NCBI RefSeq assembly: GCF_900177815.1
Contig: NZ_FXAZ01000001.1
Coordinates: 1,364,001-1,428,000, forward strand
DNA: 64,000 nucleotides
Source: Paenibacillus aquistagni
GTDB lineage: Bacteria; Bacillota; Bacilli; Paenibacillales; Paenibacillaceae
Direction: 5' to 3'
Shown: piece by piece, positions 16,686-25,603 of the stretch
Position numbering within the stretch: position 1 is the stretch's first letter
How the letters are laid out: every line of letters starts with the position of its first letter
The notes under the pieces: generated by a model
Seen by the model: the letters and a program-made list of their open reading frames with translations, nothing else
The model's database searches: none
What the model was told of the DNA's origin: nothing
Program-made: the position numbers and the translations under genes

Positions 16686-16832
16686 CAACGCATAACAGAT
16701 ATTTAAATTCTTCAAAGGTATAACATCAACGATCGTGAAGCGATACTCGCTTCCTCCCCCCTACGGGATGCATTCGGCCAATATGGAAAGTTATTCTTTT
16801 CACATATTAAGGTGTTGAAAAGCTTCTCCTGC

Positions 16833-17024
16833 TTACGCGTAGTAAGCTTTCAGCATATCGCGAGTTTCATGACGCTCATGATCAGCATCGCAGTTGTTGT
16901 TAGTCCAGCATTCGCGGCATGCAGCTTCACTCGTGCACTTTGCTTTATCATCACACATGTAGCAGAATTGGAGGAAGTTTTGCGTTACATTGTTGGTTTG
17001 GTCGAAGGTTTTGAAAGTTCTCAT
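16833..17024 (-). CDS. six-cysteine mini-protein, possible metal or redox protein
   Basis: Encodes 63 residues, MRTFKTFDQT onward. Six Cys at 21, 24, 30, 36, 39 and 45 give the regular pattern C-x2-C-x5-C-x5-C-x2-C-x5-C, i.e. the unit CxxCx5C twice, within an acidic, Asn-rich context, with His at about 49 and 52. No signal peptide is seen. A zinc ribbon, iron-sulfur carrier or redox buffer are all possible; I do not recognise the family. GAGGAG lies 8 nt before the ATG at 17024, although ATG and GTG codons a few bases upstream are in frame. Its promoter carries a perfect TGTGA-N6-TCACA dyad, suggesting oxygen or redox control. Confidence 0.72.
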   Translation of the reverse strand: MRTFKTFDQTNNVTQNFLQFCYMCDDKAKCTSEAACRECWTNNNCDADHERHETRDMLKAYYA

Positions 17025-17053
17025 CTTCATCACTCCTCTTATTGGATGACTTA

Positions 17054-17096
17054 ACTATATCACAAATTTGGAGTATGTCATGTGAATTATATCACA
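17054..17096 (-). promoter_or_regulatory. redox-type operator-promoter of the Cys-rich gene
   Basis: The dyad TGTGA-N6-TCACA occupies 17081-17096 (centre 17088.5). A TATAGT -10 box lies at 17059-17054, so the start would be about 17047 and the dyad centre at -41.5, the class II activator position for CRP/FNR proteins. The N6 of the dyad itself reads TATAAT on the minus strand, so an alternative -10 covered by the dyad (repression) is also possible. A second TGTGATATA half-site begins 32 bp downstream. Confidence 0.6.
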
Positions 17097-17105
17097 TTGT
17101 ATATT

Positions 17106-17144
17106 TAAAAAATAAATGACCTCTCATCGGAATCGGAAGTCATT
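17106..17144 (-). terminator. terminator of the LrgB-family gene
   Basis: AATGAC (17115-17120) pairs with GTCATT (17139-17144); the minus strand then reads TATTTTTT. It lies about 33 bp after the stop at 17177. Confidence 0.7.
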
Positions 17145-17176
17145 CATTTTCAACGTTATTTTCATCAGTTCCCTGA

Positions 17177-17854
17177 TTACATAAAGACAAACATGACCGC
17201 AAACAATACAGATGTGATAACACCCATGAGTCCCATCGCAAGACCGCTGAAGCTGCCCTGCTTCTCGGAATCGGACAAGCATTTTGCTGTTCCAAAGCCA
17301 TGTGCAGCTGTCCCTAAAGCAAGCCCTAAGGAAACCTCATCCTTGATCCCTACTTTACGCAGGAATGCCGTACCAGCTAGCGCTCCTACAAGACCGGTAA
17401 ATACGGTAAACACGGCGGCAAGCTCTGGAACGGCTCCGAGCGACTTCGCTATCTCTACAGCGATTGGCGAGCTTACAGACTTCGGCAGCATGCTCATCGC
17501 AATCTCGTGAGCACCCGAGAAGATAAACATGATGACCGCTACGCTCCCTACCCCCACAATGGAGCCGCAAGTAATCGAGAGCATAACGGCTTTGAAGTTA
17601 TCCTTGATGTGCTCACGATGCTTATAAATAGGAACACCAAGCGCAATGGTTGCTGGGCCAAGAAACAAAGACAGCAGGTCTGCCCCAGCCTTGTAATCTT
17701 CAAGCGGAATACCACCGATCAACAGCATGCTCATCAGCACCGCTGCACATACAATAATCGGATGCAGCCAGCTCACCTTGCGATGGATCGCTTTAGCTGC
17801 AAAATACACGATTATCGTCGTCGCAACCCCAAACGAAAGATGTATGATAGTCAT
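17177..17854 (-). CDS. LrgB/CidB family membrane protein
   Basis: A 225-residue protein with about six membrane helices and the family signature ALGTAAHGFGTAK (near 185-197) followed by a last helix. LrgB proteins work with LrgA partners; in Bacillus the LrgAB homologue is a facilitated pyruvate transporter, while Cid/Lrg proteins in staphylococci are tied to murein hydrolase activity and lysis. Which applies cannot be seen. The gene overlaps its LrgA-type partner by four bases (ATGA). A LytS/LytT-type regulator is not adjacent. Confidence 0.9.
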   Translation of the reverse strand: MTIIHLSFGVATTIIVYFAAKAIHRKVSWLHPIIVCAAVLMSMLLIGGIPLEDYKAGADLLSLFLGPATIALGVPIYKHREHIKDNFKAVMLSITCGSIVGVGSVAVIMFIFSGAHEIAMSMLPKSVSSPIAVEIAKSLGAVPELAAVFTVFTGLVGALAGTAFLRKVGIKDEVSLGLALGTAAHGFGTAKCLSDSEKQGSFSGLAMGLMGVITSVLFAVMFVFM

Positions 17855-18249
17855 GCTGCCTCCTCCTTTCCTACACTAGAGGATACAGGTTTGGTTGGTA
17901 CTGTTCCCTGCATCTTCTTGGCTACTAGGCCGGTTACGTACAATACCGCAAGCGTGCTTCCGATAATGCCAGCGAAAATGCTGACCCAGTGAGCGCCGAG
18001 CACGGGAAAGAACGCCATAATACCGACAACATAAGGGATAAAAAACAGCAGCATATGCTTCAAGAGTAAGTCTGCAGCAGACTCTACCCATTCCAATCGA
18101 ATAATCTTCAATCCGAGTGCGGCCAAAAATAATACAAGGCCCAATACATTGCCTGGAAGCGGAATATGCAGCGTATTATGTACCCACACACCCGCAAAGT
18201 TAAATCCTACGAGAATCGCGAATCCTAGAATTCCTTTAATTCCTTTCAT
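17851..18249 (-). CDS. CidA/LrgA family membrane protein
   Basis: A 132-residue membrane protein with four helices and the holin-like family motif IPLPGNVLGLVLFL near 30-43, followed by the MLLFFIPYVVG helix. It is the partner of the LrgB-type protein encoded next, with ATGA overlap, so the two are made together. The C-terminal 20 residues are a hydrophilic Lys/Ser tail. A pyruvate or small-acid transport role, or a holin-like role, are the known alternatives for the family. Confidence 0.88.
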   Translation of the reverse strand: MKGIKGILGFAILVGFNFAGVWVHNTLHIPLPGNVLGLVLFLAALGLKIIRLEWVESAADLLLKHMLLFFIPYVVGIMAFFPVLGAHWVSIFAGIIGSTLAVLYVTGLVAKKMQGTVPTKPVSSSVGKEEAA

Positions 18250-18403
18250 TACCTATCACCTTCTGTTCATGATCTCATGCTGTTCCTTGCAGGATTCATC
18301 GTATTCGTACATTTAATCACAAGCCCTATTGTAGCACCATTACACTTGAGATCCCACCAGGATACAGCTATGCATAAGCGAGATGAAAGCGATTTTTTCA
18401 AGT

Positions 18404-18436
18404 AAAAAGGCCCGGTAGATGATTACCGGGCTTTTC
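18404..18436. terminator. terminator of mprF
   Basis: GCCCGGTA (18410-18417) pairs with TACCGGGC (18424-18431), flanked by AAAAA on one side and TTTT on the other, so it can act in both directions. About 20 bp after the mprF stop. Confidence 0.88.
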
Positions 18437-18455
18437 AGCAGTTTTCATAGCTTTT

Positions 18456-21086
18456 TCACGTTGTCGGCTCTTGATCGAGCCGCAGCTTCCGCAGCTTCTC
18501 TGGCTTGCGCTTAAGCGCCTGATCACGATGATACGATCTTCCAATCCATCCGCTAAGCCGCCACATCAAGGAGATCAATGACATTCGCTTAGGATAAGCG
18601 ATATACTGGGATTGCCATTCCTGTCCACTCCAGCGCTCAAAGCGATGCCGTTGATTGGACAGCATATATACCTTTCGCAAGCGGCGATACATCGCGATAG
18701 CGGTTCGTTCCGTCCAGCTCATCGGAGCCACACTGCTCTCCAGATGAGATAACGGCACAAATCCGCTCTCAATCGTGGAGTAGCCAAGATGTTGGGCCCA
18801 TTGATATAACGTATGAAGAAGATGCTGCTCTACCTCAGTAGATTCTATCGGCTCAACAGAATCCGTCAAACAAGTTGTTCTCAAATCCTCGATCATGAGC
18901 CTCTTCTTAACCTGATCAATGCGAACAATCGCAGCTCCGTTCCACACCTGTCCATTACGCGGCTTCGAGATAAACAAGCGATAATCCGAATAAGGTATTT
19001 CTAGCGCCAGCTCCATGTTATAGCGATCATGCTGATCCATGTTTGGCCATTGCGAGAGGCTGTTCATCAGATGCTGCTTCACTGATTGATCAAGCGGAAA
19101 GTCATATCGCTCAATCGTATTCGGATCATAGACAGCTTCCTCTATAATACCCGCCATCTGAAGAGATGCCTTCTCTCCAATTTTGAAGAAATCATTGCCG
19201 TAATCTAGAAGAATCGGCATCCATTCCGTGTCCACATGAAGAAATATCAAGTGGTAGCCGTATCGATCAGCAGTGGCGTATAGATCGGTCAGCGCCTCAG
19301 CTCGCTTATTCTTTTCGATCAGCGGTTGGCCTAGTATATACACCCTGCGTCCTTTAATGATCAGCGGAAATGATACTCCCTCTACCACGCTCTCATATAC
19401 TCTTCGCTGCGACAAGCTGAGATACAACCAGCCGTGCTGGACATGACGGAACTGCTCATTGTCGGCTGCTCTCCAGGCTCTGCCGAAGGTCTCCTCCTGA
19501 CGATACTCAAAGAGCATCCAACCCAGAATATACAATACCAAGAAGACAACGGCCGCAATTCCCAAGGTAGCAAACCACTCCTGCTGCGATTGCAAAAACG
19601 CGCCGAACTGAATCGAATCGTGCAGCATGCTGAGCTCATTGCCGACTATAATGTAGAGCCAGCCGAAGAGCACAATGCCCATTGTCATGATGATCGTTCC
19701 AAATGGATTCACCGGATAGCGGACACGGGTAAATTGATTGCGCAGCAAATACATAAACCACAGCATGCCGAGGAGCCATAAGGAATGCCTTAAGCTTGTC
19801 CCGAGCAAAAAGGTCGCAACGGTGCACAGCGCTAGAGAGATAAGCAGCGTGTAATAGGCACGCAGCGTCCGTTCAAATACTCCTTTTAACACAATCAGAT
19901 TTAAAAATGCACAGCCTACAACAATTCCGTTCAGCAGCGGAAATATCGAGCCATGTGTCCATGAGACGTACATGAAGCTTGTGCCGGGCACAGGCACCGT
20001 CACACCGTACAGCAATAGAAATAAAGAGGTCATCAGCAGCAGAATCGTCGTCGACCAAGACGATAAGCTCATCCAGAATGATCGTTGTATAAACCACAAG
20101 ATGCTTCCCGTCTCGATATAGGTGCCGATTCGAGGATGCTCTTCCCATCGCTTTACCGCCACTCCGCCAAATTCAAAAGCAGCAAAGATTAGGCCAAGTC
20201 CAAACGGTATGAAGTAATACACAATTCGGAACAAGAGCAGACCGGTAAAGACCAAATGATCCTCCACGCCGATGGATTGCATCCCAACCAGATACATAAT
20301 GTCAAATGCGCCGAAGCCTCCGGGAACCATACTGACGATTCCAGCTACCGCACTAATGACATAGACAGCCAGCACATCAATATAAGCGACGGGCGCATGC
20401 AAGCTATGTAATATGACATAAACCACGGTTCCAGCGGCAACCCATTCTATAAAGGAAACAAGCGTATAGCCGAAGGTCAGTCCCATATTCGCATGCTGCT
20501 TCCCTTTCCACCTTGAACTCACCAGATATATCGGTAATAAGGAAGCAACGACGATCAATACGATCCACATCCAGCCTCTTCCTACAAGCACATTGTGAAC
20601 CGGAAGAATCCCTACAAGAACGGCTATCGACAGCAGGCTCAGCCCGCTGATCATGGATGGAGCCATCCAAGCAAGAGAAATCAGGAGCTTCGACGCATCC
20701 TTGTCATTCTCGCGGTAAAGAATCGAACGCACACCAACGCCAACGACACCCCCGAAGCCGAAGATGCCATTGAAGGTATTGGCGATCCAGGACGTACGAA
20801 AGATCTTGGCGGCACGGAATTTCTTGCCGATCGAACGAGTAAGCAGCCAGTCATATCCATACATCGTCGCTACAGCAAGCATGCCAAGAATAATTAATGC
20901 CGTGAATCGCTCACTCGACAACAGCCGAATCGCATGAAGAGATTCGGAGATGGAGAACTGAGACAATTCCTTCTTGCCTTGGATAAATACAAACACAATA
21001 ACTGCAATGGGAAATACAATCTTTAGTGACTTTTTCAGCCACGGTTGACGGATTAGCGCATGCAGCTTTGCTTGAAAAGCATTCAC
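18456..21086 (-). CDS. mprF: phosphatidylglycerol lysyltransferase/flippase
   Basis: About 876 residues. The N-terminal 520 contain some 14 membrane helices, including the UPF0104-type flippase core with the MVPGGFGAFDIMYL segment (near 254-267). The C-terminal ~330 residues are the cytosolic aminoacyl-tRNA-dependent transferase domain (YSDYRLFIS and GFVPLSHL blocks). It adds lysine from Lys-tRNA to phosphatidylglycerol and moves the product to the outer leaflet, reducing the negative surface charge and giving resistance to cationic peptides. The start is a GTG at 21086 with GAGGGGGA 6 nt upstream; a GTG two codons earlier is in frame but too close to that site. Confidence 0.93.
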   Translation of the reverse strand: MNAFQAKLHALIRQPWLKKSLKIVFPIAVIVFVFIQGKKELSQFSISESLHAIRLLSSERFTALIILGMLAVATMYGYDWLLTRSIGKKFRAAKIFRTSWIANTFNGIFGFGGVVGVGVRSILYRENDKDASKLLISLAWMAPSMISGLSLLSIAVLVGILPVHNVLVGRGWMWIVLIVVASLLPIYLVSSRWKGKQHANMGLTFGYTLVSFIEWVAAGTVVYVILHSLHAPVAYIDVLAVYVISAVAGIVSMVPGGFGAFDIMYLVGMQSIGVEDHLVFTGLLLFRIVYYFIPFGLGLIFAAFEFGGVAVKRWEEHPRIGTYIETGSILWFIQRSFWMSLSSWSTTILLLMTSLFLLLYGVTVPVPGTSFMYVSWTHGSIFPLLNGIVVGCAFLNLIVLKGVFERTLRAYYTLLISLALCTVATFLLGTSLRHSLWLLGMLWFMYLLRNQFTRVRYPVNPFGTIIMTMGIVLFGWLYIIVGNELSMLHDSIQFGAFLQSQQEWFATLGIAAVVFLVLYILGWMLFEYRQEETFGRAWRAADNEQFRHVQHGWLYLSLSQRRVYESVVEGVSFPLIIKGRRVYILGQPLIEKNKRAEALTDLYATADRYGYHLIFLHVDTEWMPILLDYGNDFFKIGEKASLQMAGIIEEAVYDPNTIERYDFPLDQSVKQHLMNSLSQWPNMDQHDRYNMELALEIPYSDYRLFISKPRNGQVWNGAAIVRIDQVKKRLMIEDLRTTCLTDSVEPIESTEVEQHLLHTLYQWAQHLGYSTIESGFVPLSHLESSVAPMSWTERTAIAMYRRLRKVYMLSNQRHRFERWSGQEWQSQYIAYPKRMSLISLMWRLSGWIGRSYHRDQALKRKPEKLRKLRLDQEPTT

Positions 21087-21160
21087 AAGCACTCCCCCTC
21101 ATCGTACAGTAACTAAATGAATCAAGCTTGAGCGACAACTCTAGTTCTTATTAATATCAC

Positions 21161-22096
21161 CTATAAGTCCATGAAAGATGCAAGTCTAGAAGCAGCTTCC
21201 TCCTTCTGCTTGTCATTGACATGAGTATAGATAGTCGTGGTCTGAATGGATGCATGTCCAAGCATCTCCTGCACAGTGCGGATGTCGGTTCCGCTCTGAA
21301 TCAGCATCGTGGCAAAAGAGTGTCTAAGCTTGTGGCAGGAATAAGAGCGCTTGTGCCTGCTCCCTTCGTTTAGCTGCTGAAGTTGCTCGAACAGCTCGCT
21401 TGTCATGAGCTGAATATGACGAATCGATAATCTTCTTCCCTTCTGGGAAATAAACATCGCTTCCTCCCCAGCTCGCCACGGAACAATTCTCTCCTCCAGC
21501 GCTCGCTCAAGCTGCCAAGCAACAGGCTCTGGAAGAGGGACCGTACGCCATTTTCTCCCCTTGCCAAACACCTCAAGCGTGCGGCGCTCTGGATGATAGT
21601 TCCCAATATCCAGCCGATGCACCTCGCCTACACGCAGACCAGCATAAGCCATCAGCATAATAATGGCTTTGTTGCGCTCTTGATATTTGCCTTCGATATG
21701 TATGCATAATTCCCGAATCTGCTCGGGCTCCAGATAGAGCGGGGCTCTTGCCGATGCTGTCTTCGACTTTTTCACCTGCAGAGCAGGATTCACCTCTGTG
21801 AACTGAAGCTCATTCAGCGCTCGATAGAAGCTGATAATGGCACAGTGCTTACGATTGCGGGTCGTATCACTGACTCCCGATTGCTTAACCTTTGATAGGA
21901 ATGCAAACACCTGCAAATTTTTGACCTGAGACACCTGCATGCCATCCAAGAACAATAAAAACTGATGCACATCGCTAATATAATTCCGCACGGTATAAGC
22001 GGTGTAACCCGCGTTGGCCATCCACATTCGAAAAGCCATCAAGGGTTCCTCATAACGCTCCTCCAGTTCATTACGAACGGATGAAGATATACTCAT
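21161..22096 (-). CDS. XerC/XerD-like tyrosine recombinase
   Basis: A 311-residue site-specific recombinase. The N-terminal SAM-like DNA-binding domain covers about 15-105. The catalytic set is complete: Arg155 (GLRVGE), Lys179, His255 and Arg258 (HKLRH), His281 (GHAS) and Tyr290 (IYTH). It resembles XerD-type or small integrase-like proteins. It is distinct from the XerS encoded at 32080, so it is either a second chromosomal resolvase or a domesticated integrase; no att sites or phage genes adjoin it. GGAGG lies 9 nt before the ATG at 22096. Confidence 0.88.
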   Translation of the reverse strand: MSISSSVRNELEERYEEPLMAFRMWMANAGYTAYTVRNYISDVHQFLLFLDGMQVSQVKNLQVFAFLSKVKQSGVSDTTRNRKHCAIISFYRALNELQFTEVNPALQVKKSKTASARAPLYLEPEQIRELCIHIEGKYQERNKAIIMLMAYAGLRVGEVHRLDIGNYHPERRTLEVFGKGRKWRTVPLPEPVAWQLERALEERIVPWRAGEEAMFISQKGRRLSIRHIQLMTSELFEQLQQLNEGSRHKRSYSCHKLRHSFATMLIQSGTDIRTVQEMLGHASIQTTTIYTHVNDKQKEEAASRLASFMDL

Positions 22097-22217
22097 CCCT
22101 GCATGCCTCCTTCCATCATACAACACCAGCTGGCCATAAGCCGTGACAAACTTGCAATAATTCGACAGGTTTCCTTGATTATTGAGGAAATAAGCAAGGA
22201 AAAAAGCAACAGAAATA

Positions 22218-22250
22218 ACTGCGTATAATGATTATTATACGCAGTTTTGA
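22218..22250. terminator. perfect 13-bp hairpin after gerAB-like gene
   Basis: AACTGCGTATAAT (22218-22230) and its complement (22235-22247) flank GATT. The gerAB-like stop is 20 bp away on the minus strand; the plus strand continues with TTTTG. Confidence 0.75.
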
Positions 22251-22266
22251 TTTAGAGAGGCAAACA

Positions 22267-23448
22267 TTATGTCGAGTTGGTATTTGTACGTGATTGATTT
22301 CGAGTTCGAAACCATCCTACGACCAATAATAAGAATGGAATCACAAGCAGCATTGGAGGCTGAACATAATAGGTAAAGGCAAACATGCCGTTTACCGTAA
22401 ATTCAATGAAATTGCCAGCCAGATTCACCGAGCCAAACAAGATAACAATTCCCATCGGAATAACCAGCGTTCGATAGTTCCGCACATTGAAGATGGAAGT
22501 GGCGCACATCACCGTCGCGTAGAACAGAATTGAGATTCGAAAGAAGCCGCCTAACACGGAGGTAATCATAAACAGAGAATCCATCCGTTCTAAAAAGGCC
22601 TTCCCTTCAACCAGTTGGAAAGTGCTCAGCAGCGGATACTCCGTCCGCGTGAACAAATCAACGCCAATAATCGTGATATTCAGGACCATGACAAATGCGA
22701 TGATAAAGCCTCCAACGATGATGCCGGTTATTGCCGCTTTTTTTATCCCCTTTAAGCTCGCTAGATACGGGTATACCATCATAAATGCAATTAACTCTCC
22801 AAATGGAAATACAGAAGAGTGATAACCGCTTTTCAGAATGGGAATCCATCCTTCCTCAAGAACAGGAAGCAAATTGTGAACATCAACATTCCCAGAGCTA
22901 ACCAGCAGCGTAACCCCAACGATAGCGACGATCGAGAGAATGGTGAACAGAATCTCCCCTACTCTTGCTATTACTTCTATGCCCTTATACACGGTATATA
23001 GAATCGCCACCAGCATAAAGGAGCTGATAACGAGCATGGGTGTGTTCTGATAAGCAAATACGCGTACCAGCTCACTGAAATCCCTCAATACGAATGCGGA
23101 TAGGTACATAAAGTAGATCATGTATAAAATGGTGACAAGCTTGCCCAGCCACTTTCCGAATATGAATTGAATAACCTCACCAAAGGAATGGCCTGGAAAA
23201 TAGGAATAGATCTTCACATTCATCAAAAACAGCAGAATTCCGCCTAATGTTCCTACGAGGGTAGATATCCAAGCATCCTGTTTATTCTCTACTCCATATG
23301 CAATAATGATGGCACTGACGACAACGTAAAAGACGACAAGCACATACAACTGATGCACACTAATTTTTGCTTTTTCCAACTTGATCTCCCCGTTATCGTT
23401 GTTCAAGACTTTATACCTCTCATTATGAACCAACGGATGTATGCTCAT
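22267..23448 (-). CDS. GerAB/ArcD/ProY family germination permease
   Basis: A 393-residue protein with ten or eleven membrane helices of the amino acid permease-like GerAB family; EKAKISVHQLYVLVV near the start and TYYVQPPMLLVIPFLLLV near the end are typical. Such subunits sit in the spore inner membrane and bind germinants together with GerAA and GerAC, neither of which is encoded here. The gene is therefore an orphan B subunit. It is followed by a perfect hairpin terminator. Family assignment is firm; germinant unknown. Confidence 0.87.
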   Translation of the reverse strand: MSIHPLVHNERYKVLNNDNGEIKLEKAKISVHQLYVLVVFYVVVSAIIIAYGVENKQDAWISTLVGTLGGILLFLMNVKIYSYFPGHSFGEVIQFIFGKWLGKLVTILYMIYFMYLSAFVLRDFSELVRVFAYQNTPMLVISSFMLVAILYTVYKGIEVIARVGEILFTILSIVAIVGVTLLVSSGNVDVHNLLPVLEEGWIPILKSGYHSSVFPFGELIAFMMVYPYLASLKGIKKAAITGIIVGGFIIAFVMVLNITIIGVDLFTRTEYPLLSTFQLVEGKAFLERMDSLFMITSVLGGFFRISILFYATVMCATSIFNVRNYRTLVIPMGIVILFGSVNLAGNFIEFTVNGMFAFTYYVQPPMLLVIPFLLLVVGWFRTRNQSRTNTNST

Positions 23449-23553
23449 ACGAAGATATTCAAAATAACGTTAGTGCGGCTTTGAACGAAAAAAGAGACAT
23501 TTAGACGTACGTGCAGTCATAAGCAGCGGTCGAGCACAAGCCATTTTCCTGTA

Positions 23554-23588
23554 TAAAAAAACGCTCTTGCACGCAGCAAGAACGTTTG
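23554..23588 (-). terminator. terminator of glpX
   Basis: GTTCTTGC and GCAAGAGCG arms (23561-23586) with a run of T on the minus strand (23560-23555), about 88 bp after the glpX stop. Confidence 0.8.
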
Positions 23589-23675
23589 TATGATTCCATA
23601 ATGCTAAAGGCATGTCGTTGACCGCGCCACACCTTGCCCTAAGTGCGCTCACGGTGTAAAGGTAGAATCACACCA

Positions 23676-24644
23676 TTAACCAAGCGCTTGTTTTAAATGT
23701 CTGGGCATCATATGCACGCTTTGAAGATAGCGAATCGTTCCCGTCTTCGCGCGCATCATAACAGAATGGGATTCAATGCGTTCACCGGGAAGCACGCGAA
23801 CACCTCGCAGGAGATCGCTGTCAGTAATGCCTGTCGCTGCAAAGATCACATCGCCGGTACCGACCATATCCTCCATGCAGAGAAGCTGGTCCGGATTCGA
23901 GATGCCCATCCATTCACAGCGTCTTCGCTCTTCGTCAGATGTAACCCAGAGTCTGCCCTGCAGCTCACCTCCAAGGCAGCGAAGCCCGGCTGCTGCGAGC
24001 ACCCCTTCAGGCGCGCCGCCAGAGCCAATATACATATCCACGCCTTGCTCAGGAATAGCCGTTACCATCGCGCCAGACACATCACCGTGCTCAAGCAGCC
24101 GGATGCGAACCCCATGATTGCGCAGCACCTCAATGATATCTTGGTGTCGTGATCGATTCAGAATCATGACCGTCAGTTCAGCAAGCGGTTTGTTTAGAAT
24201 TCGGGCAGCCTTATTCAAGGTGAGATCAATCGGATCATCGAGACTCAGCTTGCCTGCCAGCGCAGCTCCTACAGCAAGCTTTTTCATATACATATCAGGC
24301 GCATGAAGCAATGAGCCTCGCTCTGCGATTGCGATGACACTCATGCCATGATTGGATCCATTCGCAACGGATTCTGTCCCTTCAAGTGGGTCAACCGCCA
24401 AATCCACAGCCGGCCCGAATCCACTTCCTACCTGCTCGCCAATATACAGCATAGGGGCCTCATCCATCTCCCCCTCGCCAATGACAACGGTGCCCTTGAT
24501 CGGGACCGAATCCAGCATCTTCCGCATGGCGCTGGTTGCAGCCTCATCTGCGCCATGCTTATCCCCGCGGCCAATCCAGGCCGATGAAGCAATTGCTCCA
24601 GCTTCTGTTATTCTAACGATTTCAAGTGCCAGCTTACGATCCAT
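23676..24644 (-). CDS. glpX: class II fructose-1,6-bisphosphatase
   Basis: A 322-residue GlpX-type enzyme hydrolysing fructose 1,6-bisphosphate to fructose 6-phosphate in gluconeogenesis. The family blocks GEGEMDEAPMLYIGEQVG, DPLEGT (metal site) and IGSGGAPEGVLAAAGLRC are intact. The frame is open 34 codons further up, but MDRKLALEIVRITEAGAIAS is the conserved start and GCGAGGA precedes it. It is encoded next to the PPDK regulator and CcpN, so a gluconeogenic control module is grouped here. Confidence 0.93.
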   Translation of the reverse strand: MDRKLALEIVRITEAGAIASSAWIGRGDKHGADEAATSAMRKMLDSVPIKGTVVIGEGEMDEAPMLYIGEQVGSGFGPAVDLAVDPLEGTESVANGSNHGMSVIAIAERGSLLHAPDMYMKKLAVGAALAGKLSLDDPIDLTLNKAARILNKPLAELTVMILNRSRHQDIIEVLRNHGVRIRLLEHGDVSGAMVTAIPEQGVDMYIGSGGAPEGVLAAAGLRCLGGELQGRLWVTSDEERRRCEWMGISNPDQLLCMEDMVGTGDVIFAATGITDSDLLRGVRVLPGERIESHSVMMRAKTGTIRYLQSVHMMPRHLKQALG

Positions 24645-24785
24645 ATATTCGTCCTCGCTTTCTATGAAATAGCAGCCTGTCTCTAGAAATCTGTCCGTAG
24701 AATCAAACGATCGGTATGAGAGACAGCATCGGCATGAGTGATCCATAGCATCAAAGTGATAAAAGATATAAGCCAGCTCTCAACT

Positions 24786-25583
24786 CTATAGCCATTCCAT
24801 GATCAATCCTGCTGTTTCCTCTATCGCTTTGTCGGTTACATCCACCACTTTGCAGCCAAGCCGCTCATAGAGTTCAGCTGCATAATTCAATTCCGCCGCT
24901 ATTCGTTCCATCGAGGCATAGCGAGACTGCTCAGGCAATCCCATGCTTCTTAGCCTTTCTGTTCTTACCTTCCATAGATGCTCACCTGTCATCGTCAACG
25001 CAATGATTTTATTTTTAGGCAGATGAAACAACGGTTCTGGCGGGAGCATCTCAGGAACGATCGGACAGTTTACGACCTTCAAGCCTTTATGTGCCAAAAA
25101 GATGCTCAGCGGTGTCTTCGACGTACGGGATACGCCAAGCAGCACTAGATCAGCGCGGTGCATCGCCTGAAGATCCTTTCCGTCGTCACACTCCACTGTG
25201 AACTCAATCGCCTCTACTCTGCGAAAATAATCCGCATCCAACTGATGAAGCAATCCGGGTGTCAGCTTTGGCTGCTTCGCAAACATATCTACAAAAGCCG
25301 AGATCATCGGACCCATTACATCCACAATCCTTACATTGTGCTGAATCGCAAGCTCTCTGATTGCTTCGCGCAGATCCGGCTGTACCAATGTATAGGCAAC
25401 GAATCCGCCTGCCGCGGCAGCTTCCTCTATCAATGCCTGCAAATCCTCTTCCTGACGCACATGCATATAACGCTTTATTTTAACATCAGCATCAAATTGT
25501 GAGATCGCCGCTCGCACGACAGCTTCCGCCGTCTCTCCCACTGAATCTGAGCATACGATGATCATCCCTGACGCATTCCCCAT
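24786..25583 (-). CDS. pyruvate, phosphate dikinase regulatory protein (bifunctional kinase/phosphorylase)
   Basis: A 265-residue DUF299 protein that phosphorylates (ADP-dependent) and dephosphorylates a Thr of pyruvate, phosphate dikinase or PEP synthetase, turning it off or on. The P-loop-like site GVSRTSKTPLS is near 150-160, and the start IIVCSDSVGETAEAV is characteristic. Twenty bases separate it from ccpN upstream, the same pairing as B. subtilis yqzB(ccpN)-yqfL, so the two are cotranscribed. No PPDK gene lies in the window. Confidence 0.93.
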   Translation of the reverse strand: MGNASGMIIVCSDSVGETAEAVVRAAISQFDADVKIKRYMHVRQEEDLQALIEEAAAAGGFVAYTLVQPDLREAIRELAIQHNVRIVDVMGPMISAFVDMFAKQPKLTPGLLHQLDADYFRRVEAIEFTVECDDGKDLQAMHRADLVLLGVSRTSKTPLSIFLAHKGLKVVNCPIVPEMLPPEPLFHLPKNKIIALTMTGEHLWKVRTERLRSMGLPEQSRYASMERIAAELNYAAELYERLGCKVVDVTDKAIEETAGLIMEWL

Positions 25584-25603
25584 GATTGACCGTCCCCCTA
25601 CTT

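Noticed and set aside
18383-18400. cre-like sequence upstream of the LrgA-type gene
   Set aside because: TGAAAGCG is followed by a TTTCA arm three bases too far away, so it does not match the CcpA operator geometry.
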